DNA of 64,000 nucleotides from Actinosynnema pretiosum (lineage in GTDB: Bacteria > Actinomycetota > Actinomycetes > Mycobacteriales > Pseudonocardiaceae): positions 1 to 64,000 of the forward strand of contig NZ_JAMTCF010000022.1 of assembly GCF_024171695.1 (NCBI RefSeq). Direction: 5' to 3'. The notes beneath the pieces are model-generated. The model had not been told where the DNA came from. It was given only the letters and a program-made list of their open reading frames with translations, and ran no database searches. A program made the translations under genes and the position numbers. Below are positions 22,793-33,193 of this stretch, piece after piece. Numbering within the stretch: the first letter of the stretch is position 1; each line of letters opens with the position of its first letter.

Positions 22793-25700
22793 GTGAGCCT
22801 GAGCACCAACACCGACAACCGCGTCGAGCTGATCGGCCTGGCGGGGTACCTGCCCGAGGGGCACGCCCTGCTGGCGTCCTGCTTCGACGCGCACCACACC
22901 ATCGGCGGCGGGCTGTTCGCCATCGGGGACTCGGTCGACGAGATCGACCGGATCTCCAGCTCCGGGCTGGACCGCTCCGGCGGGCTGCTCTACCGGTGCC
23001 TGTGGAGCGCCGACGGCAGCCCGGCCGAGCTGGTGGTCTACGACGAGACCGGGGTGCGCCGCTACCACCGGCTGGACGGGGTCTCCACCCCGCACGACAT
23101 CCTCGCCACCGACGCGGGCGTGCTGGTCGCGGCGACCATGCAGAACGAGGTGCAGTGCGTGGGCGCGGGCGGCGAGGTGCTGTGGCGCTGGCGCGCCCCC
23201 GGCGAGCCGGACAGCTGGCACCTCAACAGCCTGGCCCGCTACGGCGACCGCACGGTGGTGTGCGGCTTCGGCGAGTTCCTGCGCCGCCGGGGCTGGGACG
23301 AGAGCGGCAAGCCCGCGACCGGCCGGGTGGTGGACCTGGAGAGCGGCGAGCCGGTGCTGGAGGGCCTGACCGCGCCGCACAACCCGTGGCACGACGACGA
23401 GGGCTGGCTGGTGTGCGACTCGGCCACCGGCGACCTGGTGCGCTTCCCCGCAGCAGGCGCAGCAGGCGCAGCAGGCGCCGGTTGCGCGGAGAGCGCCGCA
23501 GACGCGGCGGGGTCCCGCGCCGAGCGCCTGCCGCTGCCCGGCTGGCCGCGCGGCCTGGTGGTGACCGACCGCTACCTGTTCGTGGGGCTGAGCCCGCACC
23601 GGCACGCCGCCACCTCGGTGGAGACCGCGGCGGTGGCCGTGGTCGACCGCCGCCGGTGGGAGCTCGTCGGCGTGGTGAACCTGCCCGCCCGCGAGGTGTA
23701 CGCGCTGGTGCTGGCCCCGAACGCGCTGGTCGAGGGCGCGCGGGCCGGGTTCGGCGCGAACCGGACCCGCGTGCACGAGCAGGGCCAGTGGCAGATGTTC
23801 GACCAGGTGGGCGTGCGGCCCCGGCGGCTGTGGGCGCTGGGCGACCCGCTGACCGACGAGGAGCGGCAGGTCGGGATCACCGTCGACGAGCCCGCGCTGG
23901 CGCAGGTCGAGGCGGGCAGCCTGATCGCGGTGGACTGCGCGGTGCGCAACACCGGCACCGGGCTGCTGACCCCGGCCCCGCCCTACCCGGTGCGGGTGGT
24001 GCACCGCTGGCTCGACGGCGACGGCGAGGAGGTCGCCACCCAGCAGATCCGCTCGGCGCTGCCCCGCTCGCTGCCGCCGCAGGGCTCGGCGCGGGTGACC
24101 GTGCGCGCGCGGGTGCCCGCCCGGCCGGGCGCCTACCGGCTGCGCGTCACCCTGGCGCAGGACGGCGGGGCCCCGTTCGACGAGGTGGACGCGGGCAACG
24201 CCGCCGAGGTCGGCTTCGAGGTGGTCGCCGACCGGGTGGACTACCGGGCGCTGGCCGCGTTCGGCCTGTACCCGGCGCAGGTGCGGGCGGCCTGCACGAC
24301 CGGGGCGACGGTCTCGGCGGTGGTGCGGTCCCTGCTCACCCGTCCCGGCGGCACCCCGAACGGGCTGGTGCTGGCGCTGGTGCGGGAGCTGGGCGAGGAC
24401 GCGTTCGTGGCCGCGGTGGCCTCGGTGCTGCGCGGCTCGGCCTCGGCGATCCGGCACGTGGTGCTGGAGGCGCTGCCGGACGGGGACGAGGCCAGGATGA
24501 CCGGGGCCGAGGCGGTGGCGCTGGCGCTGCGCCGGGCGGGCACGCGGGTGGCGTTCGCCTACGCGGGCACCTCGGAGCTGGCGCTGTGCGACGCGCTGGC
24601 CAGGCTGGGCCTGCTGGTCAACGGGCGCGGCGACCGCGAGTCGCTGTTCCAGGCGGGCGGCGCGAGCAGGCTGTCGCCGGGCACGGGCGCGGCGGTGCTG
24701 CACGGGGCGCGCGGCCTGACCAACGCGCTGGGCGCGCTGGCGGACGTGCGGCGCAACGAGATGGGCGCGCTGGCCGTGGTGGGCCTGCCCTCCACCGGCT
24801 CCGCGCCGTTCCTGCCGCCGCACGGCGAGCACGGGCTGATCGGGGCCAGCGCCGAGTTCGCGAAGTCCTCCTACGAGCTGGGCCCGGTGCCCTCGGACCC
24901 GGCGGAGCGGGCGGTCTACGCCGAGCGCTTCACCGCCGACCTGGCCTCGGCGCTGGACGACGTGCGCCTGGCCCCGCACGGGCCGGTGCTGTTCGCGGTG
25001 CCCCAGGACGTGGCCGAGGCCGAGTGGGTGCCGCTGGACGCGGTGCCCCCGGCCGGGGAGCCCGCCGCCCCTGAGCCGGAGGCGGAGTCGCTGCGCGCGG
25101 CGGCCTCGCTGGTGGCGGGCGCGGTCAAGCCGGTGGTGCTGCTGGACGACTACGCGTTCAACCACCGGGGCGTCCGGGCCGCGCTGGCCGAGTTCTGCGC
25201 CGCCACCGGGGCCCCGGTGCTCCAGGTGAAGTACAAGCGCGGCCCGATGCTGTTCGAGCGGCTGGACGTCGAGGACGTGCCCTCGTTCCTCGGCTGGTAC
25301 GACCCGGCCTCCGCCGAGCACCGGGCGCTGCTGGCCGAGGCGGACCTGCTGGTGACCGTCGAGGACCGCAACATGTACCCGAGGGTGGTCGGGCCGCTGC
25401 CCGGCTGCGCGAAGGTGGCGGTGAGCTCCAAGCCGTCGGCGGTGGCCAAGAACGGCTACCTGGGGCCGGACGACGCGCTGGTCGGCCCGGACGTGCCGGG
25501 GGCGCTGCGCGCGCTGGCCGCGACGGCGCAGGGCGCGCCCGAGCGGCCCTGGTACGACGCGGAGCGGGTGCGCTCGGGCGCCGGGGCGCACGCGGTGCCC
25601 GAGCAGGCCGCGCAGCTGCGGCGGGGCGTGGCGCTGGCGCTGGCGTCGGCGGCGCGGGCGGGCAGGCCGCCGGTGCTGGTGGACGACAGCCAGATGTTCG

Positions 25701-26278
25701 GCGGGGCGCTCTCGGAGGAGTACGACTCGCTGCCGCGCGGGCTGCGGGTGTTCGGCGGGCACGGCGGGTTCGTCGGCTCCGGCATCACCGTGGCCACCGG
25801 GCTGGCGCTGGGCGAGCCGGGCGTGAAGGTGTTCTGCACCCTGGGCGACCAGGGGTTCACCAACTCCATGCAGGGCCTGGTGGCCGCGGTGCAGGAGTCC
25901 GCGCCGGTGACGTTCGTGGTGTGCAACAACGGCGGGGCGGTGTCGCTGCGCAAGCAGTCGCGGCCCAGTGGGTGGTTGGACAACGGCTCGCACCACTACC
26001 TCGACAACGCGGCGGGGATGCGCTACGCCGAGTTCGCCGAGGCGCTGGGCGTGCGGTCGCGGCGGGTGGACCTGGGCGACTGGCTGGACCCGGTGAACGC
26101 GCGGGCCGGGCTGGAGACGTTCGCCGAGGCGCTGCGGGCCGCGGCCGAGGTCGACGGGCCGACGCTGGTGGAGCTGGTGCTGCCCGGCGACCCGGAGTTC
26201 TGGGCCGGGGTGTGGATCACCGAGGGCTTCGAGCGGCCCGCGCCCGCCGCCGTCCACGAGGGGGTCTCCCGTGCGTGA
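22793..26278 (+). CDS. Three-part protein: beta-propeller, Ig-like domain and ThDP enzyme
   Basis: A 1161-residue protein, about twice the usual length of a ThDP enzyme. Residues 1-330 look like a DUF4915-type propeller (HHTIGGGLFAIGDSVDEIDR, DGVSTPHDILATD, EPDSWHLNSLARYG). An Ala/Gly-rich break follows near 225. Residues 350-480 form an Ig-like module (SLIAVDCAVRNTGTG, ARVPARPGAYRLRVTL). Residues 570-1140 are an acetolactate-synthase-like enzyme. The Pyr domain holds the expected catalytic Glu in GRGDRESLFQAGG. The PP domain has the ThDP/Mg motif, with LGDQGFTNS and the paired Asn in VVCNNGG about 27 residues later. It should decarboxylate a 2-oxo acid and may form a C-C bond. It lies mid-operon, and its stop overlaps the glycosyltransferase start. 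I know no described enzyme with this arrangement. Confidence 0.75.
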   Translation: MSLSTNTDNRVELIGLAGYLPEGHALLASCFDAHHTIGGGLFAIGDSVDEIDRISSSGLDRSGGLLYRCLWSADGSPAELVVYDETGVRRYHRLDGVSTPHDILATDAGVLVAATMQNEVQCVGAGGEVLWRWRAPGEPDSWHLNSLARYGDRTVVCGFGEFLRRRGWDESGKPATGRVVDLESGEPVLEGLTAPHNPWHDDEGWLVCDSATGDLVRFPAAGAAGAAGAGCAESAADAAGSRAERLPLPGWPRGLVVTDRYLFVGLSPHRHAATSVETAAVAVVDRRRWELVGVVNLPAREVYALVLAPNALVEGARAGFGANRTRVHEQGQWQMFDQVGVRPRRLWALGDPLTDEERQVGITVDEPALAQVEAGSLIAVDCAVRNTGTGLLTPAPPYPVRVVHRWLDGDGEEVATQQIRSALPRSLPPQGSARVTVRARVPARPGAYRLRVTLAQDGGAPFDEVDAGNAAEVGFEVVADRVDYRALAAFGLYPAQVRAACTTGATVSAVVRSLLTRPGGTPNGLVLALVRELGEDAFVAAVASVLRGSASAIRHVVLEALPDGDEARMTGAEAVALALRRAGTRVAFAYAGTSELALCDALARLGLLVNGRGDRESLFQAGGASRLSPGTGAAVLHGARGLTNALGALADVRRNEMGALAVVGLPSTGSAPFLPPHGEHGLIGASAEFAKSSYELGPVPSDPAERAVYAERFTADLASALDDVRLAPHGPVLFAVPQDVAEAEWVPLDAVPPAGEPAAPEPEAESLRAAASLVAGAVKPVVLLDDYAFNHRGVRAALAEFCAATGAPVLQVKYKRGPMLFERLDVEDVPSFLGWYDPASAEHRALLAEADLLVTVEDRNMYPRVVGPLPGCAKVAVSSKPSAVAKNGYLGPDDALVGPDVPGALRALAATAQGAPERPWYDAERVRSGAGAHAVPEQAAQLRRGVALALASAARAGRPPVLVDDSQMFGGALSEEYDSLPRGLRVFGGHGGFVGSGITVATGLALGEPGVKVFCTLGDQGFTNSMQGLVAAVQESAPVTFVVCNNGGAVSLRKQSRPSGWLDNGSHHYLDNAAGMRYAEFAEALGVRSRRVDLGDWLDPVNARAGLETFAEALRAAAEVDGPTLVELVLPGDPEFWAGVWITEGFERPAPAAVHEGVSRA

Positions 26279-27683
26279 GATCCCGGTGGAGGCCGTGCCG
26301 CTCGCCCCGTACGCGGCGGCGCTGGGCGAGGAGCGGCTGGCGGCGGTGCGCGCGGACGCGGCGCTGACGGCGCGGGCGTTGCGCGGGCGGACCGTGTGGA
26401 ACGTCAACTCCACGGCGGGCGGCGGCGGGGTGGCCGAGCTGCTGCACGCGCTGCTGCCGCTGGCCCGCGCGCTGGGCGTGGACGCGCGCTGGCTGGTGAT
26501 CGACGGCGACGAGGAGTTCTGGGCCACCACCAAGCGGCTGTGCACCCGGCTCTACGGGGAGCCCGCCGACGACGGGGCGCTCGGCCCGGCGGAGCTGGCG
26601 CACTACCGGCGGGTGACCGCGCAGAACGCGCGCGGGCTGGCCGGGTTCGTGCGGCCCGGTGACGTGGTCGTGGTGCACGAGGCGCACCCGGCGGGCCTGG
26701 TCGAGGAGGCCGGGCGGCTGGGCGCGACGGTGGTGTGGCGGCGGCACACCGCGCGCGACGAGCCCAACGAGCACACCCGCGAGGGCTGGGCGTTCCTGCG
26801 CCGGTTCGTCGAGCGCGCCGACGCCACGGTGTTCCTGACCGGGAGCGCGCGGCAGGACTGGGCTCCGCGCCCGCACGTGATCCCGCCGTCGATCGACCCG
26901 TGCTCGCCGAAGAACTTCGAGCTGGACGGCGGGCAGGTGGTGGCGGTGCTGCGCGCCTCGGGGCTGCTGTCCGGCGGCGGGGGGCCGGTGGAGGTCGCGC
27001 CGCCGCTGGGCGGGCCGGTGACGGTGGGCCGGGAGGTGGTCGCGGTCCGGGAGGGCGGGCCGCCGGACCCGGCGACGCCGCTGGTGGTGCAGGTCTCGCG
27101 CTGGGACGAGCTGAAGGACATGTCCGGGGTGCTGCGGGCGTTCCTGGCCTCCGGCGGGCACGGGGCCGAGCTGGTGCTGGCGGGCGCGGACGTCACCGGC
27201 GTGTCCGACGACCCGGACGCGGCGCGGTTCTTCGAGCTGTGCCGCGTCGAGTGGGCGGCGCTGCCGGTGGAGCAGCGGCGGCGGGTGCACCTGGTGTGCC
27301 TGCCGATGGACGACCTGCGGGAGAACGCGGTCGTGGTCAACGCGCTGCAGCGGCACGCGGCCGTGGTGGTGCAGAAGAGCCTCGCCGAGGGGTTCGGGCT
27401 GACCGCGACCGAGGCGATGTGGAAGGGGCGACCGCTGCTGGCCAGCGCCGTGGGCGGGCTGCGCGAGCAGGTCGTGCACGGCGAGTCGGGGCTGCTGCTG
27501 GAGGACCCGCGCGACGTGGCGGGCGCGGCGCGGCTGCTGGGCGACCTGCTGTCCGACCCGGCGCTGGCGCGCAGGCTGGGCGAGGGCGCTCGGCGCAGGG
27601 TTTCGGAGCGCTACCTGCCCGACCGGCACCTGGGCGACTGGGGCCGGTTGGTGCGGGCGGCGGTGAGCGCGGAGGTGGTGTGA
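26271..27683 (+). CDS. GT4 glycosyltransferase, trehalose synthase (TreT)-like
   Basis: A 470-residue GT-B retaining glycosyltransferase. The N-terminal domain begins VWNVNSTAGGGGVAELLHAL, the glycine-rich acceptor loop seen in TreT-type trehalose synthases and trehalose phosphorylases, followed by WLVIDGDEEFWATTKRLC. The C-terminal nucleotide-sugar domain has VVQVSRWDELKDM, with the conserved Arg and Lys, and KSLAEGFGLTATEAMWKGRP, with the EX7E glutamates. It should transfer glucose from a nucleotide sugar with retention. TreT makes trehalose from ADP- or UDP-glucose and glucose; here the acceptor may be the operon's own sugar or polyol. The GTG start overlaps the previous stop by 8 nt, and the next gene starts 1 nt after its stop. 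Confidence 0.82.
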   Translation: MREIPVEAVPLAPYAAALGEERLAAVRADAALTARALRGRTVWNVNSTAGGGGVAELLHALLPLARALGVDARWLVIDGDEEFWATTKRLCTRLYGEPADDGALGPAELAHYRRVTAQNARGLAGFVRPGDVVVVHEAHPAGLVEEAGRLGATVVWRRHTARDEPNEHTREGWAFLRRFVERADATVFLTGSARQDWAPRPHVIPPSIDPCSPKNFELDGGQVVAVLRASGLLSGGGGPVEVAPPLGGPVTVGREVVAVREGGPPDPATPLVVQVSRWDELKDMSGVLRAFLASGGHGAELVLAGADVTGVSDDPDAARFFELCRVEWAALPVEQRRRVHLVCLPMDDLRENAVVVNALQRHAAVVVQKSLAEGFGLTATEAMWKGRPLLASAVGGLREQVVHGESGLLLEDPRDVAGAARLLGDLLSDPALARRLGEGARRRVSERYLPDRHLGDWGRLVRAAVSAEVV

Positions 27684-27684
27684 G

Positions 27685-28658
27685 GTGCGGACGCTGGGAA
27701 GCGGCGGGCCGGTCGTGTCGGACCTGGGCCTGGGCTGCATGGGCATGTCGCAGTTCTACGGGGCCTGGGACGACGCGGAGTCCGAGCGGGTGATCCTGCG
27801 GGCCCTGGAGCTGGGGGTGACGCTGCTGGACACCGCGGACATGTACGGGCCCTACGAGAACGAGCGGCTGATCGGCCGCATCGTGCGGGAGCGGCGCGAC
27901 GAGGTGGTGATCGCCTCGAAGTTCGGCAACGTCAAGAACGGCGCCGGGGACGTGGTCGGGGTCAACGGGCGGCCGGAGTACGTGCGCACCTCGTGCGAGG
28001 GGTCGCTGCGCAGGCTGGGCGTGGACACCATCGACCTGTACTACCAGCACCGCGTCGACCGCTCGACCCCGGTCGAGGAGACCTGGGGGGCGCTGGCGGA
28101 GCTGGTGCGGGAGGGCAAGGTCCGGCACCTGGGGATCTGCGAGGCGTCGGCCGAGACGGTGCGGCGCGCGCACGCGGTGCACCCGGTCGCCGCCGTGCAG
28201 ACCGAGTACTCGCTGATCAGCCGCGACCCCGAGCGCGGGCTGCTGGCGGCGCTGCGGGAGCTGGGCGTCGGGTTCGTGGCCTACTCGCCGCTGGGCCGGG
28301 GGCTGCTGACCGGCCGGTTCTCCACCCCCGACGCGCTGGGCGCGGACGACTTCCGCCGCACCCTGCCGCGCTTCCGGGGGGAGGCGCTGGCGCACAACGC
28401 CGCCGTGGTGGAGCGGATCGCCGAGGTGGCGCGCGGGCGCGGGGTGACCCCGGCGCAGCTGGCGCTGGCGTGGGCGCTCTCGCGGGGGCCGGACGTGGTG
28501 CCGATCCCCGGCACGAAGACGGTGGCGCGGCTGGAGGAGAACCTGGCGGCGCTCCAGGTGGCGCTCTCGCCGGAGGAGCTGGCGCTGCTGGACGAGGTGG
28601 CCCCGCCCGGCTGGGCCGAGGGCGAGCGCTACCCGGACATGTCGAAGGTGGACGTCTA

Positions 28659-28659
<1 letters not shown>
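27685..28659 (+). CDS. Aldo/keto reductase
   Basis: A 324-residue AKR (AKR13-like) TIM barrel. The catalytic tetrad is visible: Asp and Tyr in LLDTADMYGPYENERLIG, Lys in VVIASKFGNVKNG and His in LYYQHRVDRSTPVEE. The NADPH-binding C-terminal region shows VVPIPGTKTVARLEENLAAL. It should reduce an aldehyde or ketone to the alcohol with NADPH in the cytoplasm. In this operon it probably makes or consumes a polyol, working in the opposite direction to the alditol oxidase three genes on; this is inferred from context. The GTG start follows the glycosyltransferase stop by one base, and its TAG stop overlaps the GTG of the glucosidase gene. Confidence 0.88.
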
Positions 28660-30247
<1,588 letters not shown>

Positions 30248-30251
<4 letters not shown>

Positions 30252-31507
30252 GCCGCAACTGGGCCGGGAACCTGACCTACCGGGCCGCCGAGATCGTTCG
30301 CCCGTCCACTGTGGACGAGGTGCGGAAGGTGGTGGCGGGCGCGGACAGCGTGCGCGCGCTGGGCACCCGGCACTCGTTCAGCGACCTGGCCGACTGCCCC
30401 GGCGGCACCCTGGTGGAGCTGGCGGGCCTGCCGCCGGTGGTGGAGGTGGACTCCTCGGCGGCGCGGGCGCGGGTCTCCGGCGGGCTCGACTACGCGCGGC
30501 TGTCGCGGGAGCTGGACCGGGCCGGGTTCGCGCTGCCGACGCTGGCCTCGCTGCCGCACATCAACGTCGCGGGCGCCTGCGCCACCGCCAGCCACGGCTC
30601 CGGGGTGGCGAACCCCGTGCTGTCGGAGTCGGTGGCGGCGCTGGAGCTGGTCACCGCGGACGGCGACCTGGCGCGGCTGGACCGCGCGGACCCGGACTTC
30701 GCCGGGGCCGTGGTGGCGCTGGGCGCGCTGGGCGTGGTCACCGCGCTGGAGCTGGACCTGGTGCCCGGCTTCGAGGTGGCGCAGCGGGTCTACCTGGGGC
30801 TGCCGCTGGAGGTGCTGGACGAGCACTTCGCCGAGCTGGTCTCGTGCGCGCACAGCGTGTGCCTGTTCACCGACTGGGCGGGCTCGGCGCTGACCCAGGT
30901 GTGGGTGCAGCAGCGGGTGGGCGACCCGGAGCCGTCGGCGGTGGGGCGGGACTGGTTCACCGCCGTCGAGGCCGACCGCCGCCGCCACCCGGTGGACCGG
31001 CTCGACCCGGCCGACTGCACCGAGCAGGGCGGGGTCCCCGGCCGCTGGTTCGAGCGGCTGCCGCACTTCCGGGCGGACGGGCGGCCCAGCTCCGGCGACG
31101 AACTGCAGTCCGAGTACATGATCGACATCGCGGACGCCCCGGCCGCGCTGCGGGCCGTGGACGCGGTGCGCGCCGAGGTGCGGCCCGCGCTCCAGGTGTG
31201 CGAGGTGCGCACGGTCGCGCCGGACGGGCTGTGGTTGAGCCCCTGCTACGGCAGGGCCAGCGCGAGCGTGCACTTCACCTGGGACCCCGAGCCGACCGCG
31301 GCGCTGGCGGCGGTGGCGGCGGTGGAGCGGGCGCTGGAGCCGTTCGACCCGCGCCCGCACTGGGCCAAGACGACCACGTCGACCCCGGAGGCGGTGGCCG
31401 CCCGCTACGAGCGGGTGGACGACTTCGCCGACCTGGTGCGCCGCTACGACCCGGAGGGCCGGTTCGCCAACGACTTCACCCGGCGGCACCCCGGCCTCTC
31501 GCCCTGA
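30248..31507 (+). CDS. Alditol (xylitol) oxidase-like flavoprotein
   Basis: A 419-residue VAO-family FAD oxidase closely resembling Streptomyces AldO. The N-terminus NWAGNLTYRAAEIVRPSTVDE and the flavin-linking His in VRALGTRHSFSDLADCPGG match the site of covalent FAD attachment. Other shared blocks are LPTLASLPHINVAGACATAS, YSVSLFTDW-like CLFTDWAG, GRWFERLPHFRADGRPSSG, ELQSEYMIDIADAP and HWAKTTTSTP. AldO oxidises terminal hydroxyls of polyols such as xylitol and sorbitol with O2, releasing H2O2. The enzyme is cytoplasmic, without a signal peptide. It points to a polyol intermediate in the pathway. The GTG overlaps the glucosidase stop, and a 70-nt gap then separates it from cysC. Confidence 0.88.
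30304..30316. repeat. Near-palindrome GTCCACTGTGGAC (copy 2 of 3)
   Basis: Identical to the 13-mer at 4249-4261, but here it lies inside the coding region of the alditol oxidase, around codons 19-23. Confidence 0.5.
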
Positions 31508-31577
31508 TCCCGGCCAGCGCCGCCGAACGACCGCACCGCCGAACGGACACGACCGGAGACAACCGGAGACGAGGAAG

Positions 31578-32270
31578 ATGGCAGACACGGCCAAGCAGCC
31601 CGCCACCGCGCGGCGCGACCCGACGGGGCACGTCGCCGCGCACCGCTCCCCGGAGCCCGACGCCCCGAGGCCCGGCTCCACCGCGCCCGAAGCCCCGGCG
31701 CCCGGCTCCACCGCGGCCCGCCCCCCGGAGGTGCTGAGCACCGCGCGCGGCGCCACCGTCTGGTTCACCGGCCTGCCCAGCTCGGGCAAGTCCACCCTGG
31801 CGCGCGCCGTCGCCGCCAGGGTCTCCGCGGGCCGGGTCGAGGTGCTCGACGGCGACGAGGTGCGCCGCACCCTGTCCGCAGGGCTCGGCTTCTCCCGGAC
31901 CGACCGGGAGATCAACATCGAGCGCATCGGGTTCGTCGCCGACCTGCTGGCCCGCAACGGGGTCCTGGTGCTGGCGGCGGTCATCTCGCCCTACCGGGAC
32001 GCCCGCGCGCGGGTCCGCGACCGGCACCGCGCCGACGGGGCCCCGTTCTTCGAGGTGCACGTGGCGACCCCGGTCGAGCGGTGCGCCGCGCGGGACGTCA
32101 AGGGCCTGTACGCCCGGCAGCGCGCGGGCGAGCTGACCGGCCTGACCGGCGTGGACGACGTCTACGAGGAGCCCGCCGAGCCGGAGCTGCGGCTGGGGAC
32201 CGAGGACGACGTGGCGCGCACCGCCGACCGGGTGGTCGCGCTGCTCGTCGACGCGGGGGTGCTGCGGTGA
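31578..32270 (+). CDS. cysC: Adenylylsulfate (APS) kinase CysC
   Basis: A 230-residue APS kinase. A disordered Ala/Pro-rich extension covers residues 1-55, absent from typical CysC (about 180-200 residues). The kinase core then starts at GATVWFTGLPSSGKSTLARAV, with a complete Walker A loop. EVLDGDEVRRTLSAGLGFSR and TDREINIERIGFVADLLARN are the APS-binding blocks, and the lid and lysine are in VKGLYARQRAGELTG. It phosphorylates APS to PAPS with ATP. The ATG is preceded by GAGACGAGGAAG. It lies directly ahead of cysD and cysN with overlapping codons, giving a complete PAPS-forming set. No PAPS reductase follows, so sulfonation rather than sulfide production is a reasonable inference. Confidence 0.92.
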   Translation: MADTAKQPATARRDPTGHVAAHRSPEPDAPRPGSTAPEAPAPGSTAARPPEVLSTARGATVWFTGLPSSGKSTLARAVAARVSAGRVEVLDGDEVRRTLSAGLGFSRTDREINIERIGFVADLLARNGVLVLAAVISPYRDARARVRDRHRADGAPFFEVHVATPVERCAARDVKGLYARQRAGELTGLTGVDDVYEEPAEPELRLGTEDDVARTADRVVALLVDAGVLR

Positions 32271-33193
32271 GCGCCACGGCCGAGGCCGCCTCCGGGCTCG
32301 ACCGGGAGGCGGCGCTGACCGACCTGGAGGACGAGTCGGTGCACGTGCTGCGCGAGGTGGTCGCCACCTCCGACCGGCCCGTGCTGCTGTTCAGCGGCGG
32401 CAAGGACTCGATCGTCGTGCTGCACCTGGCGCGCAAGGCGTTCTGGCCCGGCCGGGTGCCGTTCCCGGTGCTGCACGTGGACACCGGGCACAACTTCCCC
32501 GAGGTGATCGCCTTCCGGGACCGGACCGTCGCCGAGCTGGGCCTGCACCTGGAGGTGGCCTCCGTGCAGGAGGCCATCGACGCGGGCCGGGTGGCCGAGC
32601 GGCCGGACGGGGTGCGCAACCGGTTGCAGACCACCCCGCTGCTCGACGCGATCGCCGCGCACCGCTTCGACGCGGTGATCGGCGGGGCGCGCCGCGACGA
32701 GGAGAAGGCCCGCGCGAAGGAGCGGGTGTTCTCGGTGCGCGACGAGTTCGGCCGCTGGGACCCGCGCAACCAGCGCCCCGAGCTGTGGGACCTGTACAAC
32801 GGCAGGCACCGGCCCGGCGAGCACGTGCGGGTGTTCCCGCTGTCGAACTGGACCGAGCTGGACGTGTGGGGCTACATCCGCCGCGAGGGCGTCGCGGTGC
32901 CGTCGATCTACTACGCGCACCGGCGGCCCGTGGTGCGCCGCGACGGGATGCTCGTGGCCGTCACGGAGTTCACCCCGGCCGCCGAGGGCGAGCCGGTGTC
33001 GGTGGAGTCGGTGCGCTACCGCACCGTCGGCGACGCCACGTGCACCGGCGCGGTCGCCTCGACGGCGGCCACGCCGGACGAGGTGGTGGCCGAGGTGGCG
33101 CGCAGCGCGCTCACCGAGCGCGGGGCCACCCGCGCCGACGACCGGTCGGGCGAGGCCGCGATGGAGGACCGCAAGCGGGAGGGGTACTTCTGA
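32267..33193 (+). CDS. cysD: Sulfate adenylyltransferase small subunit CysD
   Basis: A 308-residue PAPS-reductase-fold ATP sulfurylase subunit. The PP-loop is VLLFSGGKDSIVVLHLARKA. VLHVDTGHNFPEVIAFRD, GGARRDEEKARAKERVFSVR and FPLSNWTELDVWGYI are the conserved CysD blocks, and it ends with the typical MEDRKREGYF. It forms APS from ATP and sulfate, driven by GTP hydrolysis on CysN. The GTG start overlaps the cysC stop (GTGA) and its TGA overlaps the cysN ATG, so the three subunits are made together. Length is normal for the family. Confidence 0.93.
   Translation: MSATAEAASGLDREAALTDLEDESVHVLREVVATSDRPVLLFSGGKDSIVVLHLARKAFWPGRVPFPVLHVDTGHNFPEVIAFRDRTVAELGLHLEVASVQEAIDAGRVAERPDGVRNRLQTTPLLDAIAAHRFDAVIGGARRDEEKARAKERVFSVRDEFGRWDPRNQRPELWDLYNGRHRPGEHVRVFPLSNWTELDVWGYIRREGVAVPSIYYAHRRPVVRRDGMLVAVTEFTPAAEGEPVSVESVRYRTVGDATCTGAVASTAATPDEVVAEVARSALTERGATRADDRSGEAAMEDRKREGYF

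Noticed and set aside
22679..26545. Very long open frame on the minus strand opposite the ThDP gene
   Set aside because: It mirrors codon bias of the real plus-strand genes in high-GC DNA, has His/Arg/Gln-rich composition with no domains and spans four operon genes.
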